Positions 47,584 through 60,215 of a stretch of DNA of 64,000 nucleotides are shown piece by piece (within the stretch, counting starts at the first letter, position 1; every line of letters begins with the position of its first letter). Source of the stretch: Panaeolus papilionaceus (taxonomy: Eukaryota > Basidiomycota > Agaricomycetes > Agaricales). The notes beneath the pieces are model-generated. The model saw nothing but the letters and a program-made list of their open reading frames with translations. It was not told the origin of the DNA and made no database searches. The stretch spans positions 744,001 through 808,000 of the forward strand of contig JADNRZ010000005.1 of the NCBI GenBank assembly GCA_015501605.1. The letters are read 5' to 3'. The translations under genes and the position numbers were made by a program.

Positions 47584-49514
47584 ACGCGATGGAGTCTGTC
47601 GAGCCGTCTAAGAATTGACTGGCTATTTTTCATGCATCTGCACATTCTATCTCACAATCTCGATCTTGCTCTATGATTCGAGCGTCGTTTAGGACCTTCA
47701 GAAGTACGAGATGATCATTTTATGTTGTACCAGCACTTTTTGTGATTTTATACCTACCATATACTACGAGCAGACAAATGGAGTATCAGGACTATGGCAC
47801 GAAGACAAAACCTTATTAGCCGTGCAATAACGGTGTGTGGTTTCGGTCTATGAATAGATACGAAGATCAGAACGTCGTACCTATTAAATCAAAAATATTT
47901 TCTTGGTACATTCCAGTTTCCGCGCCCTCAGGCTTCAAGAGGCTTATGCATCAAGCCTACATGATATACATATCTTCCCATTTCATGCCATTTCAATAGA
48001 ATAAAATCTGCCTCTGGTAAGGCTGCTCAACCTTCATTCCCACGCCCTGCTGCCGCTATGCTGGTTTGCGAAAATCTCGTGCTTTGCCACATCTTCATGC
48101 GCTGTACAGCCTCACTGCTTCTGAAAGGCAAGCGGATAAGAAGTCTCAATCTAGTCACTCCTGTTTGTTAATCCCTCATAGCCTTCGCCCATACCCAATA
48201 TCGTTGTTCGTTTTCACGATTATCTGACATTTTGGCACTGCCAAACCCTCACGCTCCGCACAAGGCTCCTAAAGGATCAGAGCGCTTGGGCTCTTGGATA
48301 GCAAGGCGATTCTTGGCATATTTCTGTCTCGACAATGTGGCGACCCGACCGAAAGTCAAGCAAATCTTGTAGCGCACTTGATGTCTGCAAACTGTTTGGT
48401 TTAGAAGGGCAGCTGTGTCGGCGGTGCGATGTGTACCTAGCAACTTGTGTCGGTATGTTGTGGTTGAATTGCGCAGCGTACGAGGTGATGCCTGGTTTTT
48501 CGATTACAGAGAAAATATTCTGGTTGGCCGAAGCAGAGCACTAACCTTCGAAGATATCCTACGCCCAATATTTCTCATTATTCTAGAGGCTTTTTGGCAC
48601 CACCTATCCGTCAACTAAGATGATCGTCGATCCCCCGCTCCTTGCCCACCCGTATTTATTTTCGATTCGTTGGACCACCGAGGGACTTCAACCAGTAATT
48701 TGGAGCAATAACCAACAGCTTGGATCCAAATTGCAGCCATCGTTTCCCAATCTAAACCGTGCTTTGATTTGCTGACAGAACATCATGCTGCTTTCTATCG
48801 AATGGGTAACTTGAGGTGTCATGAAGCCGCCAACGCTACGATACCACGTCACCAACGACCAATCTCACCATAGTATAAAAATAGGTAAGCCGTCGGAGTG
48901 CATCGTTTATGACTCTATCAAATTTTCAGAAATATCTGGATCGCCTCCGGCTCTTTATCGAAATGACGAATTTTACTAGCAGGCGCCTCCAACCCTCGGT
49001 CAACTCCTTTGGGACCAGTGGATAAAAGACGATTCGAACATTGACCGAACAGGGTCAACATCGGTGATAGGTGGTTTCTCAACAGGTACCGTCAAAGCTA
49101 GCTGTCATTGGTAGGCCCGGAATCGGGTTTGACTGTCGAAATGGGTTGCGTATAGCCTTGGACTTCTCCTAAATGCTGTATGACAGCGCGTCTACTTTTG
49201 TTTCCACGGAGCGCTACATGTCGATGCCCATTCGAGGAGGGGGTCTGGTGGCACGCCCTTGATTTCCTCGTGGCTTCACGCACAGCAAAGACCCTGTTTA
49301 CAAGGCATTAAATGAAGAGTAGGAATGAGGAGATAATAAGGCCGATGATCCCCTAAATCACAAAGCAGGATAACGTAGACAGGAACGTAGCAGCCATTCC
49401 CTCCCTCCACGTGATTTTCTTGGGAGAGGGGGAAACGACAAATTATCTTTGCGCCATCGATATGAACAAATTCCAGGCAGAGAAAATATACCACCTTTCT
49501 CACCAACGCTTTTC
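47584..49514. other. Gene-poor stretch
   Basis: Nothing firmly coding. A minus-strand frame at 48249-48443 ends RQKYAKNRLAIQEPKRSDPL but has no family match I recognise. A TATAAAAATAGG word at 48877 has no convincing gene behind it. Confidence 0.35.
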
Positions 49515-50416
49515 ATGTCGCCTTCTGCAAGTCAATTCCCCTTCAATGACCTCCCAGTTGAGCTGCAGCGTGAGGTTTTCGTAGCAGCAGCCGACTTGCA
49601 TCCCGGCAGCGCTCTTCGCCTCGTTCTTGTCGCGCGGAAAGTTTACTCATGGTAAGCATCAAACAACGTTTTACACTCCTTTCCTTTGCGCTTATATTTC
49701 GAGGAAGGATTCAACCACTGATCTACCAAACTGTCGCCCTCGGTACCAGCGACACTGTCTTATTTTTGCGTTCTATGGATACCCTTCCTATCGACTTCTT
49801 GTCGCTCCACGTCATAAACCTGTGCCTGTCTGTCTCCGTCGGGGTACGAGACGCACTGAGAATTGTCCAAGCATGCACGGCCGTTGTAGACCTGGCATTT
49901 TGGATCAACTGCCTTGAGACTCGCGCACGCGCCCTGTTGGCCACTGCCATCGGCCGCCTCCCCCTTCGGCGACTTTCGATAGAAGTTACACATTTTCGAC
50001 GATTGTTTGCTGATGCTCCAACGGGAACAGTACGATGGATGGACACTCTGACCCACTTGGATCTGATTTTCTGGACCCACGAAAACTCACCACTGATTCC
50101 TAACCTCCACAACTTTCCTGTGCTCACTCATATATCCCTTCGACTTCTACACAGCCATGTCGAGGACGATGCGATTCACGCGGTCTTGCGAGCCTGTCGT
50201 CGCCTTCGAATCATGATTATATTTGATGCGTCGGAGATGTTGGAGGAAACCGTGTGGCACGCAGACCCCCGGGTTGTGTATTTACCATATCCCCAGACTC
50301 CCGTTCGTGAGTGGGAAGAGCAGGCCACCGGGACCGCAAACAATATCTGGGCGCTCGCGGACGATTTAGTCAAAAGGCATATTGCGGAGCAAGCAGGTTG
50401 GTCTTGTTTTCCGTAG
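49515..50416 (+). CDS. F-box-like protein
   Basis: Exon 1 (49515-49652) encodes MSPSASQFPFNDLPVELQRE followed by VFVAAADLHPGSALRLVLVA with RKVYSW, an F-box-like start (LPxELxxxVF ... LRLVLVAR). A GTAAGC donor and an AAG acceptor near 49708 join it to IQPLIYQTVALGTSDTVLFL. The remaining 230 residues contain weak leucine-rich elements (LPLRRLSIEV, LTHLDLIFW, FPVLTHISLRLL, CRRLRIMIIF) and the W-E-R-type end PVREWEEQATGTANNIWALA. It is typical of the large mushroom-specific F-box family that starts LPxEL and has the IxPLxYxTV segment after the F-box. No recognisable substrate domain is present. Confidence 0.82.
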
Positions 50417-51464
50417 TCTGTTTTTGATGAACAATGCTGAACATCTCGTCTCCTCAAGCGTCTACCCCCACTGAATGAATGTCGGCTCATACGGTTCGTC
50501 ATTTGTTTGCTAATGATGCCCTGGAAAAATAATATCCAGGATGCCTCCCCTTTAGCGAACCGACTGCGTGTTATCTGATTCCACTCATCGACGACCTTCG
50601 CTCACACTCTCATACGCCAACCGAGAACCCATATTTTTGATCAGCCCATACTTTCACCCAAAATTTAGAATGGCACGATGATTTCCCCTCTCTTGCGTCA
50701 CTTGTCAATCAGTCCGAAGACTTATTCACGATCATCGTAAGCTGCTCCTAACTGGAGTGACAACGTGCAATTTTCGGATGCATCTGAGCGATTTCCGGTG
50801 CATTTCGAATTGTGCCCTTTAAATTCGGTAAACAAAATACAATATCCTGCCGTATTTCTGCTCAAAATGGCACATCTGCACCAGGAATTACGGGCCAGTG
50901 TAGACCCCCGATCTTTTCAATTCAGCCCTGGTTTGATTAGCCACGTGTAGGTGATCTCTCCTCATGCGCTCGGAAAAGAAGGTTAATGATGCGGTTGACT
51001 TGCTTCCTTGAAACAGACGGTAACGAGCTTCATCACTTCCTGTCCCACTTTGATCGAGATGATGTTGATGCTTGGAGAGCGGAAATCTCCTTGACCCCCT
51101 CGTGCCATTATCGCCAAGTCCTCTGGGAAATTGACATTGCGAGGAGTACTGCTGCTCCTTCGATGGTTGGAGAACACCTCTACCCGAGCTTCTAACGACA
51201 TTCGTGTATGTTCTTGCAGCCATTGCGGAACTCGGTCATTAAAGGTATTAATATCCCGTGAGTGGTGGTCAGGTTATATTAATTAGCAGCACACGCCGAC
51301 AAAGCGAACGGTCCGGCAGCAATCCAGTGAGTTAAGTAAGTGCCTTTTGCCCCCAACAATATAGTTTATCACTACAAGATGGATGGTATAGGTCTAGAAT
51401 GACATGATAATCACAGTCTGACCAGTATGAACGAGTTGAGAATAATAGATTAACCGAGCCGAAA
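50417..51464. other. Intergenic region
   Basis: It contains the 3' flanks of the F-box gene and of the convergent lipase gene. No gene is supported. Confidence 0.4.
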
Positions 51465-52677
51465 CTACCTAGATTTTTTTACGACTATTGCCCTATATCG
51501 ATCTTCCCATCCTTCCTCGTTAGGTTTGGCCTCGAGCAGCCACTTGATTCGACGCGAAAAATTTTCCAAGTCACGTCCATTGTAGTAGTTGTGCCCACCT
51601 CGAGGGAAGAGAAGAGGCTCGGTCGCTTCGCTATCCCTGTCGACGTTGAACAGTGCATGCTCCGACTCCGAGGCTGGTGTCATGTACAATTTTCCATAGC
51701 TTGTATAGAGAGGTGTCCGGCAAAAATGACGATATCCTACCAAGTACGGGGGAATAGCGGGGACACCTGTATTGTCAGATAAGAGGCACGAATACATCGA
51801 TAAAGGTGTTATCGACTTACCGTCATTGTAACCTTTCACCGCATATTCTTTGAAGCATTCGTCTCCTTGGCGTTGGCGGTAGGAAGCTACAAGCTCGTGG
51901 AAATAGTGTACAAGGGATTCATCTCCAGTCCGGGGTGCCCCAAAGACAGCGATCTTGATGTTGAGGCCTGCCTCTATAAGTTCGTCATCTGCCAATATCT
52001 CCATGCAGAGGAGGTAGGAAAGACTTCCACCCATGCTGTGACCTGTTAGAACTATTTCTGATGGCCGGAGCTCGGAAACTGCTCGACGAATTGCATCGAG
52101 AGTGCGGTCTTTGATGTCTGTAAAGAGTGCCCAAAATCCAGTGTGCACCGCGCCCTTTCCAGACGGATGCGCACATTTTATAGCGTAAACATCATGAAGA
52201 GCATGTACTGGTAAACTCGTCCCGGCTATTGCCACCACAAGTTGATTGGTGGTCGGACGACGAACGATGCAAACTGGTAGTTTCAATTTGCATTGGAAAA
52301 AGTCAACGAGGACTAATCCTTTTAGGGCGTCATGATTCTCCAAGGGAAAATCAGGCTGGGACAGGACTTCGTAATTTTCCAGGAGAAATGGAATAGGAAC
52401 GGCGCTATAGACCAATTCCGCAAATTGCCCTGTGTATCCCAGAACAGAAGTCAGCTGCAATCGATGGTAGCATTCGAACCAATTTGTTCAAATGATCCCC
52501 CGTACCTATGTCAGATAGCTCAAGATGAAGACTTTCAGGTGCGAGGTCTGTATTCTTAAGGGTATATGATGAACGGGTTGCCACTAGTCTGGATATCCAT
52601 CTGAAGTTGTCAAGTTTCTCCGAGGCATACATTCGCCTCTGCTCTTCTGTTAATTCATTCTGACGTGTCGAAGACAT
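51465..52677 (-). CDS. Class 3 lipase (alpha/beta hydrolase)
   Basis: Exons 52506-52677, 51821-52439 and 51465-51766. The protein starts MSSTRQNELTEEQRRMYASE. The class 3 lipase core contains LVVAIAGTS, then VHTGFWALFTDI, the nucleophile elbow IVLTGHSMGGSLSYLLCMEI (serine in GHSMG) and IAVFGAPRTGD with the expected aspartate region. VPAIPPYLVGYRHF follows, probably supplying the catalytic histidine. No signal peptide is visible, so an intracellular lipase or phospholipase is likely. The 54-base intron 51767-51820 has perfect borders (GTAAGT ... CAG) but is also open and in frame. Splicing gives GYNDGVPAIPPYLVG, which reads naturally. The family is certain, the substrate not. Confidence 0.9.
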
Positions 52678-53203
52678 CGTTGTGAATATCAGTCCTACAT
52701 TCGGAAGTCAATTCAGAAATGAAATCGGGTGTGCAACGGACCAAAACTAGATGGACTCACATGTAAAAATTAACCAGAGTAAAACGTTTTCAATTCCCGG
52801 TGAGGATGAAGTCAAATCACCCTTAAGTTGATGCTGTATTTAAAGTCATGATAAAGCCGTAAATGTCGACGTTGGACAGGGGTCTTTCATTTGTTTATTT
52901 GGATTGTTTCTGGGAAAGGGGCACTTACCAAATATCACAATCCTGTTAGACTCTATCGTCAACAACGATGCTGAAAGTCCTGTCGAACTATTTCTGAGGT
53001 ATACTTCAACGGATGGGCTAAGAAGGCAAAGCGCCCGTTGTGGTGGTTCCTATCTATGATAACCAAGGTCACGTTGTCAGATTCAATGATGACCACAGAG
53101 GTTCATGGAGCTTCAAACTTGGGACTTCAGGAACTTCCTTCGTTACTCCATGCTTCCTTCCACGCCATACTCCTGTTAAATTTCCCATCATCAAGTCCTC
53201 CAT
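52678..53203. other. Divergent intergenic region
   Basis: It serves lipase (minus; a TTTAAATA element at about 52839-52846) and the Sds23-like gene (plus). An open frame at 53040-53200 runs up to the Sds23-like start but shows no homology. Confidence 0.4.
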
Positions 53204-55185
53204 ATGTCGCAAAGCAATAGGCTTTCTCAATCTTTAACTGGGAGCTGGAAGGAGGGTTTCCAGAATCCAGCGCAACAGTCTGTGGCCAATCTCTCGGATG
53301 AACTCGTGGAAGATTGGTTAGTGAGTTGGAAAACCGTGTTGGCTCGAGGTGTGTGGTCGATCGTTGTAAATTCTAAACATATTTATATGGAGTATTACTC
53401 GTAGATCTCATTGATATCAATTCAAAAATTGTCGAGATAGATGCCCACGCAAGCGTGGAGGCGGCTTGCGAAGTATGCACCGGCCTGCTGAAACAGAGCA
53501 AACCTGACCTCATCGTCTGCAGCTACTACTGTCAGAAGATACCCCATGTCTCTCTATACGTGTTCAGGATCCCACTTCCAATAATTCGAAGCCATATCTC
53601 GGTCTCTTCGATGTGAGATAGAACATCTTCCCTCGCTACAGAGATGAATGAAGGGATTGACAGTCTCACAGTATGCCGACGTGAATGCTTTTTTAACTCT
53701 GGCTGCTACCCGACACACCCTTCAGCCGGATGACATTCGTGACAATTCTCGCATTCAAGACATCGTTGCAGCCGCGAAAGCCGGTCAAGTCCCGGTACAC
53801 CTTGTGAGCAGTACGTCTAAGAAGTTTGCAATGTGTTCGCTGCTTGACGCATGCTCCAGACCTATCCGAAAAGAACCCCATCGAAGTTTTGTCCCATGAC
53901 GCCAACTTGATTGCACTCCTGGAAATCTTTGCGCGTGGAACACATAGAGGTGAGAGACAGCGGGCTTGTTTTGTTATCAGCATAATCACTTAACGCGGTT
54001 TTTTGCTACAAGTCTTGCTTCACTCGGCGGAGAATGAATCCACTTTCATGGGCATGATTTCAGATCGTCAACTGTTATCTTGGTTTGACAACTATGCCCG
54101 CAATACGCCGTCCTTCCAGAAATACTTGTCTAATCCCATAGGTGCACTTGGTTTACCTTCTGTCAATCTCAATGCAGATGTTATCTCTACGAAATCAACA
54201 TCATCGATATTGGATGCCATGAAACTGATGAGCGAGCAAGGCGTGAGCAACGTCGCCGTTATTGAGGACGTTTCTAGCCATTTAATGAGCGCAGTCAGTG
54301 TAACCGATGTTGGCAAGGTAGGTTCGACTGGTTAAATCTGTGTACATGCTATATTGATGGTTAATGGAAATGCAGATCGTGGTTCCTTCGCAAAGTAACC
54401 AAATTCTAGCCATGCCTCTGCACCATTTCATTGCTCATATCAAGGTAACTCATCCAGCATGAAAGCGTGTAATTTTCTGTGACACACACATACATCGACC
54501 CACAGGAACCTGATGGCTCTCTGGATGGTGCAGACAAATACCCAGGTACGTTTTTGGTCATCAAATCAAGAAGCTTTAATTCTAAGCCAATCCCAGTTTA
54601 TTCAGTGGTTGCATCCAGTACCATGGAATACACCATTAGGAAGATTTTAGCCAGTCAGTACTCCATCCACTACGCCTCTCATCGTCTAATTTATTCAACT
54701 TCGAATATGCCAGCCAATGCTCATCGAGTGTTTGTAACAAGGGAGTCTACGCTGGCTTCACCCGTTCTTTCCGCATCAAATCAAGGAAATGTCACTGGAT
54801 TGGTATCGATTGTGGACAGTGAGTGACTTTGAAATCGGTTCTTTTTCTAACATACCACAACTCATTTCTCGAAAAAAAAAAAGTCCTCTCCCACTTTGCC
54901 CATGTCGCTAAAGTTCCAAATGTGGACCCTACCCGGATGCAACGGCATCGTCGAGCGTCTTCGGCCTCTTCACAAACTTCTCTATCTGACAGAGAAGTAT
55001 TTCTGCGTTCTCGATCAAATAGCAAGACCAGCGTTCAGAGAAGTCCCAGTATAATCGCCTCAAGCCCTAAGACTTCACAAATTCTTGACAGCTCAAGAGG
55101 ACCCGTCCCAGTTTTGGTGCTAGAACCACTATCCATGCCGGGGAGTAACCACAGAAGAAGTTTGAGCCTGCGAAAGTCTACTTGA
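53204..55185 (+). CDS. Sds23/Moc1-like CBS-domain protein
   Basis: The start MSQSNRLSQSLTGSWKEG is followed by LSDELVEDWLVSWKTVLAR, the conserved opening of yeast Sds23. Later exons encode four CBS-type units: LIDINSKIVEIDAHASVEAA; a segment rejoined as DPTSNNSKPYLGLFD + YADVNAFLTLAATRH; VPVHLVSDLSEKNPIEVLSH with LLEIFARGTHR; GMISDRQLLSWFDNYARN; STSSILDAMKLMSEQGVSNV with AVIEDVSSHLMSAVSVTDVG; and NQGNVTGLVSIVD + ILSHFAHVAKVPNVDP. The C-terminal tail is Ser/Arg-rich (RRASSASSQTSLSDRE, SRSNSKTSVQRSPS), a likely phosphorylation platform. In yeasts Sds23 inhibits PP2A/PP6-type phosphatases and links nutrient state to mitosis. Joins around 53400-53680 are approximate. Confidence 0.85.
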
Positions 55186-55594
55186 ATTTCCGTCAACAGA
55201 AGTCTAACCAGGGCATTGATGTAAGATAATAAATTAGAGTTCGGTAGCCTTTCTGCCTTTTGTTATTGGGTTAAACTCGTGAAATTAGTACTGTATAATT
55301 TATTACATTTTCTTTGAAATTTGAGGCCGGGGTCCTAATGTAGGCTGATAATAGCATCCTATCAGTAAGACGCCATGAGTCACCAAAAGCTGATTGGCTG
55401 TAATGTAAACCCCGAAAGCGCCGATGAACTATCCCTGTATCGACAGTTTGGACCTAAACTCCATAATGAAATGAACAACCCACTCTTTCATCGATTACTC
55501 CCTTCAATTCTTTACCTCCATCTTCAGGCGACTGTCACCTAGCCTTTTCATACTTGATTATCCAGGCAGGTCCTAGAAATTCATCGCAGTATAA
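55186..55594. other. Intergenic region
   Basis: 3' flank of the Sds23-like gene and 5' region of the next. Nothing else is recognisable. Confidence 0.4.
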
Positions 55595-57655
55595 ATGGAT
55601 GTAGCTTTGGGTTCCGCTGTGCCTCCCCATACCCCTCATGCCATTTCGGTCTCTTTACCAACATGGCGAGATAACGTTGGCTATGAAGAAGGCGAAAAAC
55701 GCGTCGTAGAGAGCATGGTTTCGGGATATCCGCGTTTCTTTATCCACCTGAGCATAAAAAAGGTTCGTTTAATCCTCCTTTTTGTCTTGGACAGACTGCT
55801 AACAAGAGGACAACCAGCTTGCAGAAATCTGTGAACAAAAGTATGCTGTTGGGAACGAAAAGTGCATGCTTTGCTCTACACATAAAATTGCTGAGCAATG
55901 CCGGACATTCATTCAACAACGATCTGCAGTGCTTGGGTCTCCTGTAAATGCCAGGCTCGTGGATCTCCTCATTTCCCAAGAAGATAAAGCTGGAGTTCAA
56001 GTTGATCGTCAAACCCTTGTGGGATCTGCTATCCAGCTGCACATCGTCCTGTTCCCTGGTGATGCATTCTCGGTCGCCAAAGAATTTTGGCAACACACTG
56101 GAATGGGCATTTCCAGCCGTCTTGCGGAAAGGTGTCTCTCACTTCTTCCAGTCGACGCACCTGTCGCGGCTCCTCGTCCGACCAGCCCTGTCTTTAGTCG
56201 CTTCCCAACCAAAGGGCATAATAAACATTACTCCGCTGCTAAGTCTTCGTGCAAGCTGCCAGGTCCACAAATGCCTGCCGTCAACGTCGAAGACCTTAAC
56301 AAGGACCACTCCACGTATCTTGAAGAACGCTATGGCCGAAACCTCCCTATCTCTTCTGCCGCTTTCGCTAAGAAGGCCCTGAGATCTAGGGTGGCGGGTG
56401 TCTTAGTTCGCGATCATAGTGATGGCGGAGAATATGGATCAGAGGACAAGGAGCTGGTCGTTGGACCAAGTGTGCGGGGGGTCATCGATGTTACTTCCAG
56501 TGATGTCTATCTGTACCCGACGGGTATGGCCGCTATCTGGAACGCGCATAACCTCGCCCTGCAGGCCCGGCCAGCTGCAAAGAGCGTCATGTTTGGGTGA
56601 GAGTTTAGCAGACTCTAACACCCTAGTCGGTTTTAACGTTTTCTTCGTCGACAGGTTCCCGTATACAGACACTCTAAAGATCCTTCAGAAGTGGGGTCCG
56701 GGTTGTCACTTCCTTGGATTTGGTTTGGACAGCGATATCGACGAACTGGAGCGCATCCTTGAAACTGAGTCTCTCCGTGATCCGTCCAAACCACCCATTT
56801 TGGCGCTCTTCACCGAGTTTCCTTCAAACCCTCTTCTTCGGTCCGCCAACCTTCCTCGTCTTCGTGTCTTAGCCGATAGATACGGTTTTCTTATCGTCAT
56901 CGACGAGACAATTGGCAATTTCTTGAACGTTGAAGTTCTTCCGTTTGCAGATATCTTGGTTAGCAGTCTCAGCAAGATTTTCAGTGGCGTGGCCAACGTA
57001 ATGGGTGGAAGGTTCGTCTTTGTGGTCGTTTTTTATGCACCGTTGCAATGCTTATGTTCGCCTTAGCTTGATCCTCAATCCACGGGGTAAATTCTATTCA
57101 GACCTCAAAGCCAGTTTGAATGAAATCTACGAGGATACCTATTTTGATGAAGATGCCATATACATGGAACGTAATTCTCGGGACTTCAGGCGCCGGATTG
57201 GCGTCATCGATGCAAACACGGAGGCTGTCTGTGAACTTTTGCATTCTCGTTCCCTGGAACAAGGGTTCCCAAAAGCTGCCGTTAAGCAAGTTTTCTACCC
57301 CAAATATGTTACCCGCCAAAACTACGAACACTGTCGTATCAAGATTCCAAGACCTGAGGATGGCAGGGAAGGAGGGTTTGGCGGTCTCTTCTCTCTGACC
57401 TTCACCTCGACGGCTGCTTCGGAAGCGTTCTTTGACGCTTTGCTATGCTATAAAGGTCCCAGCTTAGGCACAAACTTCACCCTAGCGTGTCCGTTCACCA
57501 TCTTAGCCCACTATACTGAGCTGAGCTGGGCGGCACAATATGGGGTAGAGGAAGGTCTCGTCCGCATCAGTGTGGGAATGGAAGATACACAACAACTCCT
57601 TGATTGGATGGAGAAGGCTCTCAAGGCTGCTGAAGCCACCATTGTATCTGTTTAA
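55595..57655 (+). CDS. Cystathionine gamma-synthase (Str2/Met7 type)
   Basis: This PLP enzyme makes cystathionine from O-acetylhomoserine and cysteine, feeding methionine synthesis. The start [20 protein letters not shown] and [17 protein letters not shown], then SGYPRFFIH, is the fungus-specific N-terminal region. The catalytic part follows with [85 protein letters not shown], and the Schiff-base lysine in [13 protein letters not shown]-terminal: [25 protein letters not shown] and [12 protein letters not shown], ending ATIVSV. It has four or five exons, with small introns at about 55760, 56597 and 57012. Length (about 600 residues) matches Str2 proteins, longer than bacterial MetB. It looks intact. 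Confidence 0.92.
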
Positions 57656-58199
57656 ACAGCTCTTTGAAACCGTTATTTGTTCCCCAAAAGTTTTTTTTTT
57701 GTTCACTTTTACGCATTAGCGACTTTTCGTTGCTCATTTCCATGATTTTGCATCCTCCAACAGGACCCTTTAGACACAACTGTATCATATCCTTGTATCC
57801 AACTACAACATATTATGTATGATCAGAGTATTTTTCAGTGTACATACTAAATAAACCTATAACGATACTTAGAACACTTGTTGACCCTTAACACCCAGGG
57901 GTACTTGAGGGAGGGGCCTTGTTCCTCAGCGGAAGTTTCTGACCTGCCCATCGGAAAACTGTAGAGGCACTGCGACCCTGAGTGGCTTTGAGCCGGTCCT
58001 TGGCTTGCGAAACACGGACCAACAATGAACAGAAACTAAAGTCCTACGATGATTGGCTTCCGCATTAGCCGTTGGCAGTCGAATCAACTTATTGCTCATA
58101 TTTCGGATACATTCCAGCTATTTTAAAAGCTAAGAGCATGGCGCGACCGATATACTTTTGGCACTTGTTGTTTCACCGACGTCACGACTCACGAAATTC
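57656..58199. other. Intergenic region
   Basis: 3' flank of cystathionine gamma-synthase with a T run at 57695, then GC-richer sequence before the permease. No gene is supported. Confidence 0.4.
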
Positions 58200-60215
58200 A
58201 TGCTGTCTAAAGAACCTTCGACTTTGGAGGCAGATCCAGAGAAGGATTTGAGCACAGTCAAGGACTATGAAGTCAATCCAAAGTCGACGTCTACCTTTGG
58301 CAGGTTAGGTGAAAAATTGCGTCGATGGGGCGTAGAGTCCAGAGGTATGTTGGATCTCTGATAAGAATTTTTATCAACCCTGATAACTCGTTTGAAAGGA
58401 ATTCTGCCTGTTGGTTTGGATGAACGAGTAGCCCATCCATTTAGCAAAATATTCTTCGTATGGTTCTCAATGAACACAAACATTTTATCGTGCGTTACGA
58501 TCATCTGGTTTCGCCGAGCTGCCATGCCAATACCGTTCAAGTTTTTCTGCTGGGACGCTGGGACCTGTCATTTTTGGTCTCGGTCTACGGGACACTTGCC
58601 TCACGATCCTCTTTTTTAATCTGCTGTGTTGTGCCCCTCCAGCGTACATGTGAGGCCTCCTCTTTTGTTCTATCAACAAGATTTGTTCTAATCATTCCGC
58701 TTACAACGACACAGAGGAACATGGGGTCCAAAATTAGGCATGAGACAGATGATCATCTCTAGATTTTCATTTGGGTAAGTTGTAGCTTTTGTGGCCACAC
58801 GATAAGAAACCTCATATCCGAAATCCAAGTTACTATGGGGTCATTTTACCTTGTATCATGAATCTCATTGGTATGATTGGGTTCTCTATCCTTAATTCGA
58901 TTCTGGGAGGCCAGGCCCTTGCTAGCGTTTCCGGTGGCAATCTGAGCTGGACGTGAGCCTATTCATCTATTTAGAATCTTGGGGTGCTCACCTTTATGTT
59001 AACAGAGTCGGAATTGTAGTCATCGTAGCTATTTCACTGCTGGTATCGTTCTGTGGTTACAACGTGTTAAACTGGTATGTGTTTTTGCTTCGCACTCATA
59101 TCCTTATCACGCTTAGTTTCTTAGGTACGAACGGCTTGCCTGGATCCCGGTGTTGATCACCTATGTCATCGCACTGGGAGTTGGAGGAAAACATCTTTCC
59201 AATCCTCCTCCAGCAGAACCAGCAACCGCAGCCTCGATTCTAAGTTTTGCATCTACACTTGCAGGCTTCGCTGTCACCTATTCAAGCTTGAGCTCAGACT
59301 TTACGAGCTACTTCCAGCCCGATGTCTCGAGGTACGTCCACCTACGTCATTCGCCCATATTTTTCTGACACACACACCCAGTTGGAAGTTATTTCTGGCA
59401 GGTTATCTTGGCTTCTTGCTTCCCATTGTAGGTACAAATGTGCATTTCCTCCGATAAACACTGACGTACCTTTTAGGTGAGCTTGCAATGCTTAGGTGCA
59501 GCTGTGGTCGTTGCAGTCCCCTTCGTCCCGAGATGGGAACAAGGTTACACTGGGGGAAACGTTGGCGGTTTGTTGGAAGCCATGCTCAGCCCCTTAGGCA
59601 ACTTTGGAAAGTTCCTTACTGTGCTTTTGAGCCTTTCTGTCGCAGCCAACATCGCAGCCACCTTCTACTCGATCTCAATTAATATTCAAGTGTTCATGCC
59701 GTTCCTTTTGAATGTCCCAAGATACGTGTTCTCCCTTGTGGCTGTCGCTGTGTAAGTTTCATGAAATTGATCCATATCGAATTCATATCTGAAGTTGGGA
59801 TATCTAAACCTTAACTAACATATCTTTTACTTGCCATAGTGTCGTCCCCATCTCAATAGTCGGTGCTCATCGATTTTACGACACGATCGTCAACTTCCTG
59901 GGGCTTATTGGGTACTGGGCCTCTGCCTATGTTGCAATCATCATGATCGAGCACCTGTACTTCCGTCATAACGACCCCGCCGAGTACGACAAACGATATT
60001 GGAATGTTCCAGGAAAACTACCACCTGGAATAGCTGCCTTAGCAGCTGGGATTCTATCCTTCGCAATCGTAATTCCAAGCATGCATCAAGTGTGGTTTAC
60101 TGGTCCGATAGGAAAGACAGCTGGAGACATTGGTTTCGAAGTTGCCTTTGCTGCTGCAGGAGTCCTGTACTTCCCATTCAGGTGGCTTGAGATCAGGTTC
60201 AGGGGAATGCTCTGA
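58200..60215 (+). CDS. NCS1 family purine/cytosine permease (Fcy2-like)
   Basis: Multi-exon. The start MLSKEPSTLEADPEKDLSTV is cytosolic. The sequence then follows the family: RRWGVESRGILPVGLDERVA (with a small intron inside), FFVWFSMNTNILS, TTWGPKLGMRQMIISRFSFG, YYGVILPCIMNLIGMIGFSI, LNSILGGQALASVSGGNLSW and YNVLNWYERLAWIP. Twelve membrane helices are expected. Further motifs: FAVTYSSLSSDFTSYFQPDV, YWASAYVAIIMIEHLYFRHN and VPGKLPPGIAALAAG. It imports cytosine, purines or related bases with protons across the plasma membrane. Exact substrate in basidiomycete members is not predictable. It ends EIRFRGML. An ATG at 58138 is in another frame, so 58200 is chosen. Confidence 0.9.

Noticed and set aside
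48249..48443. Minus-strand frame ending in a basic segment
   Set aside because: It faintly resembles a ribosomal-protein-like end, but no upstream exon joins to it and no family is recognised.
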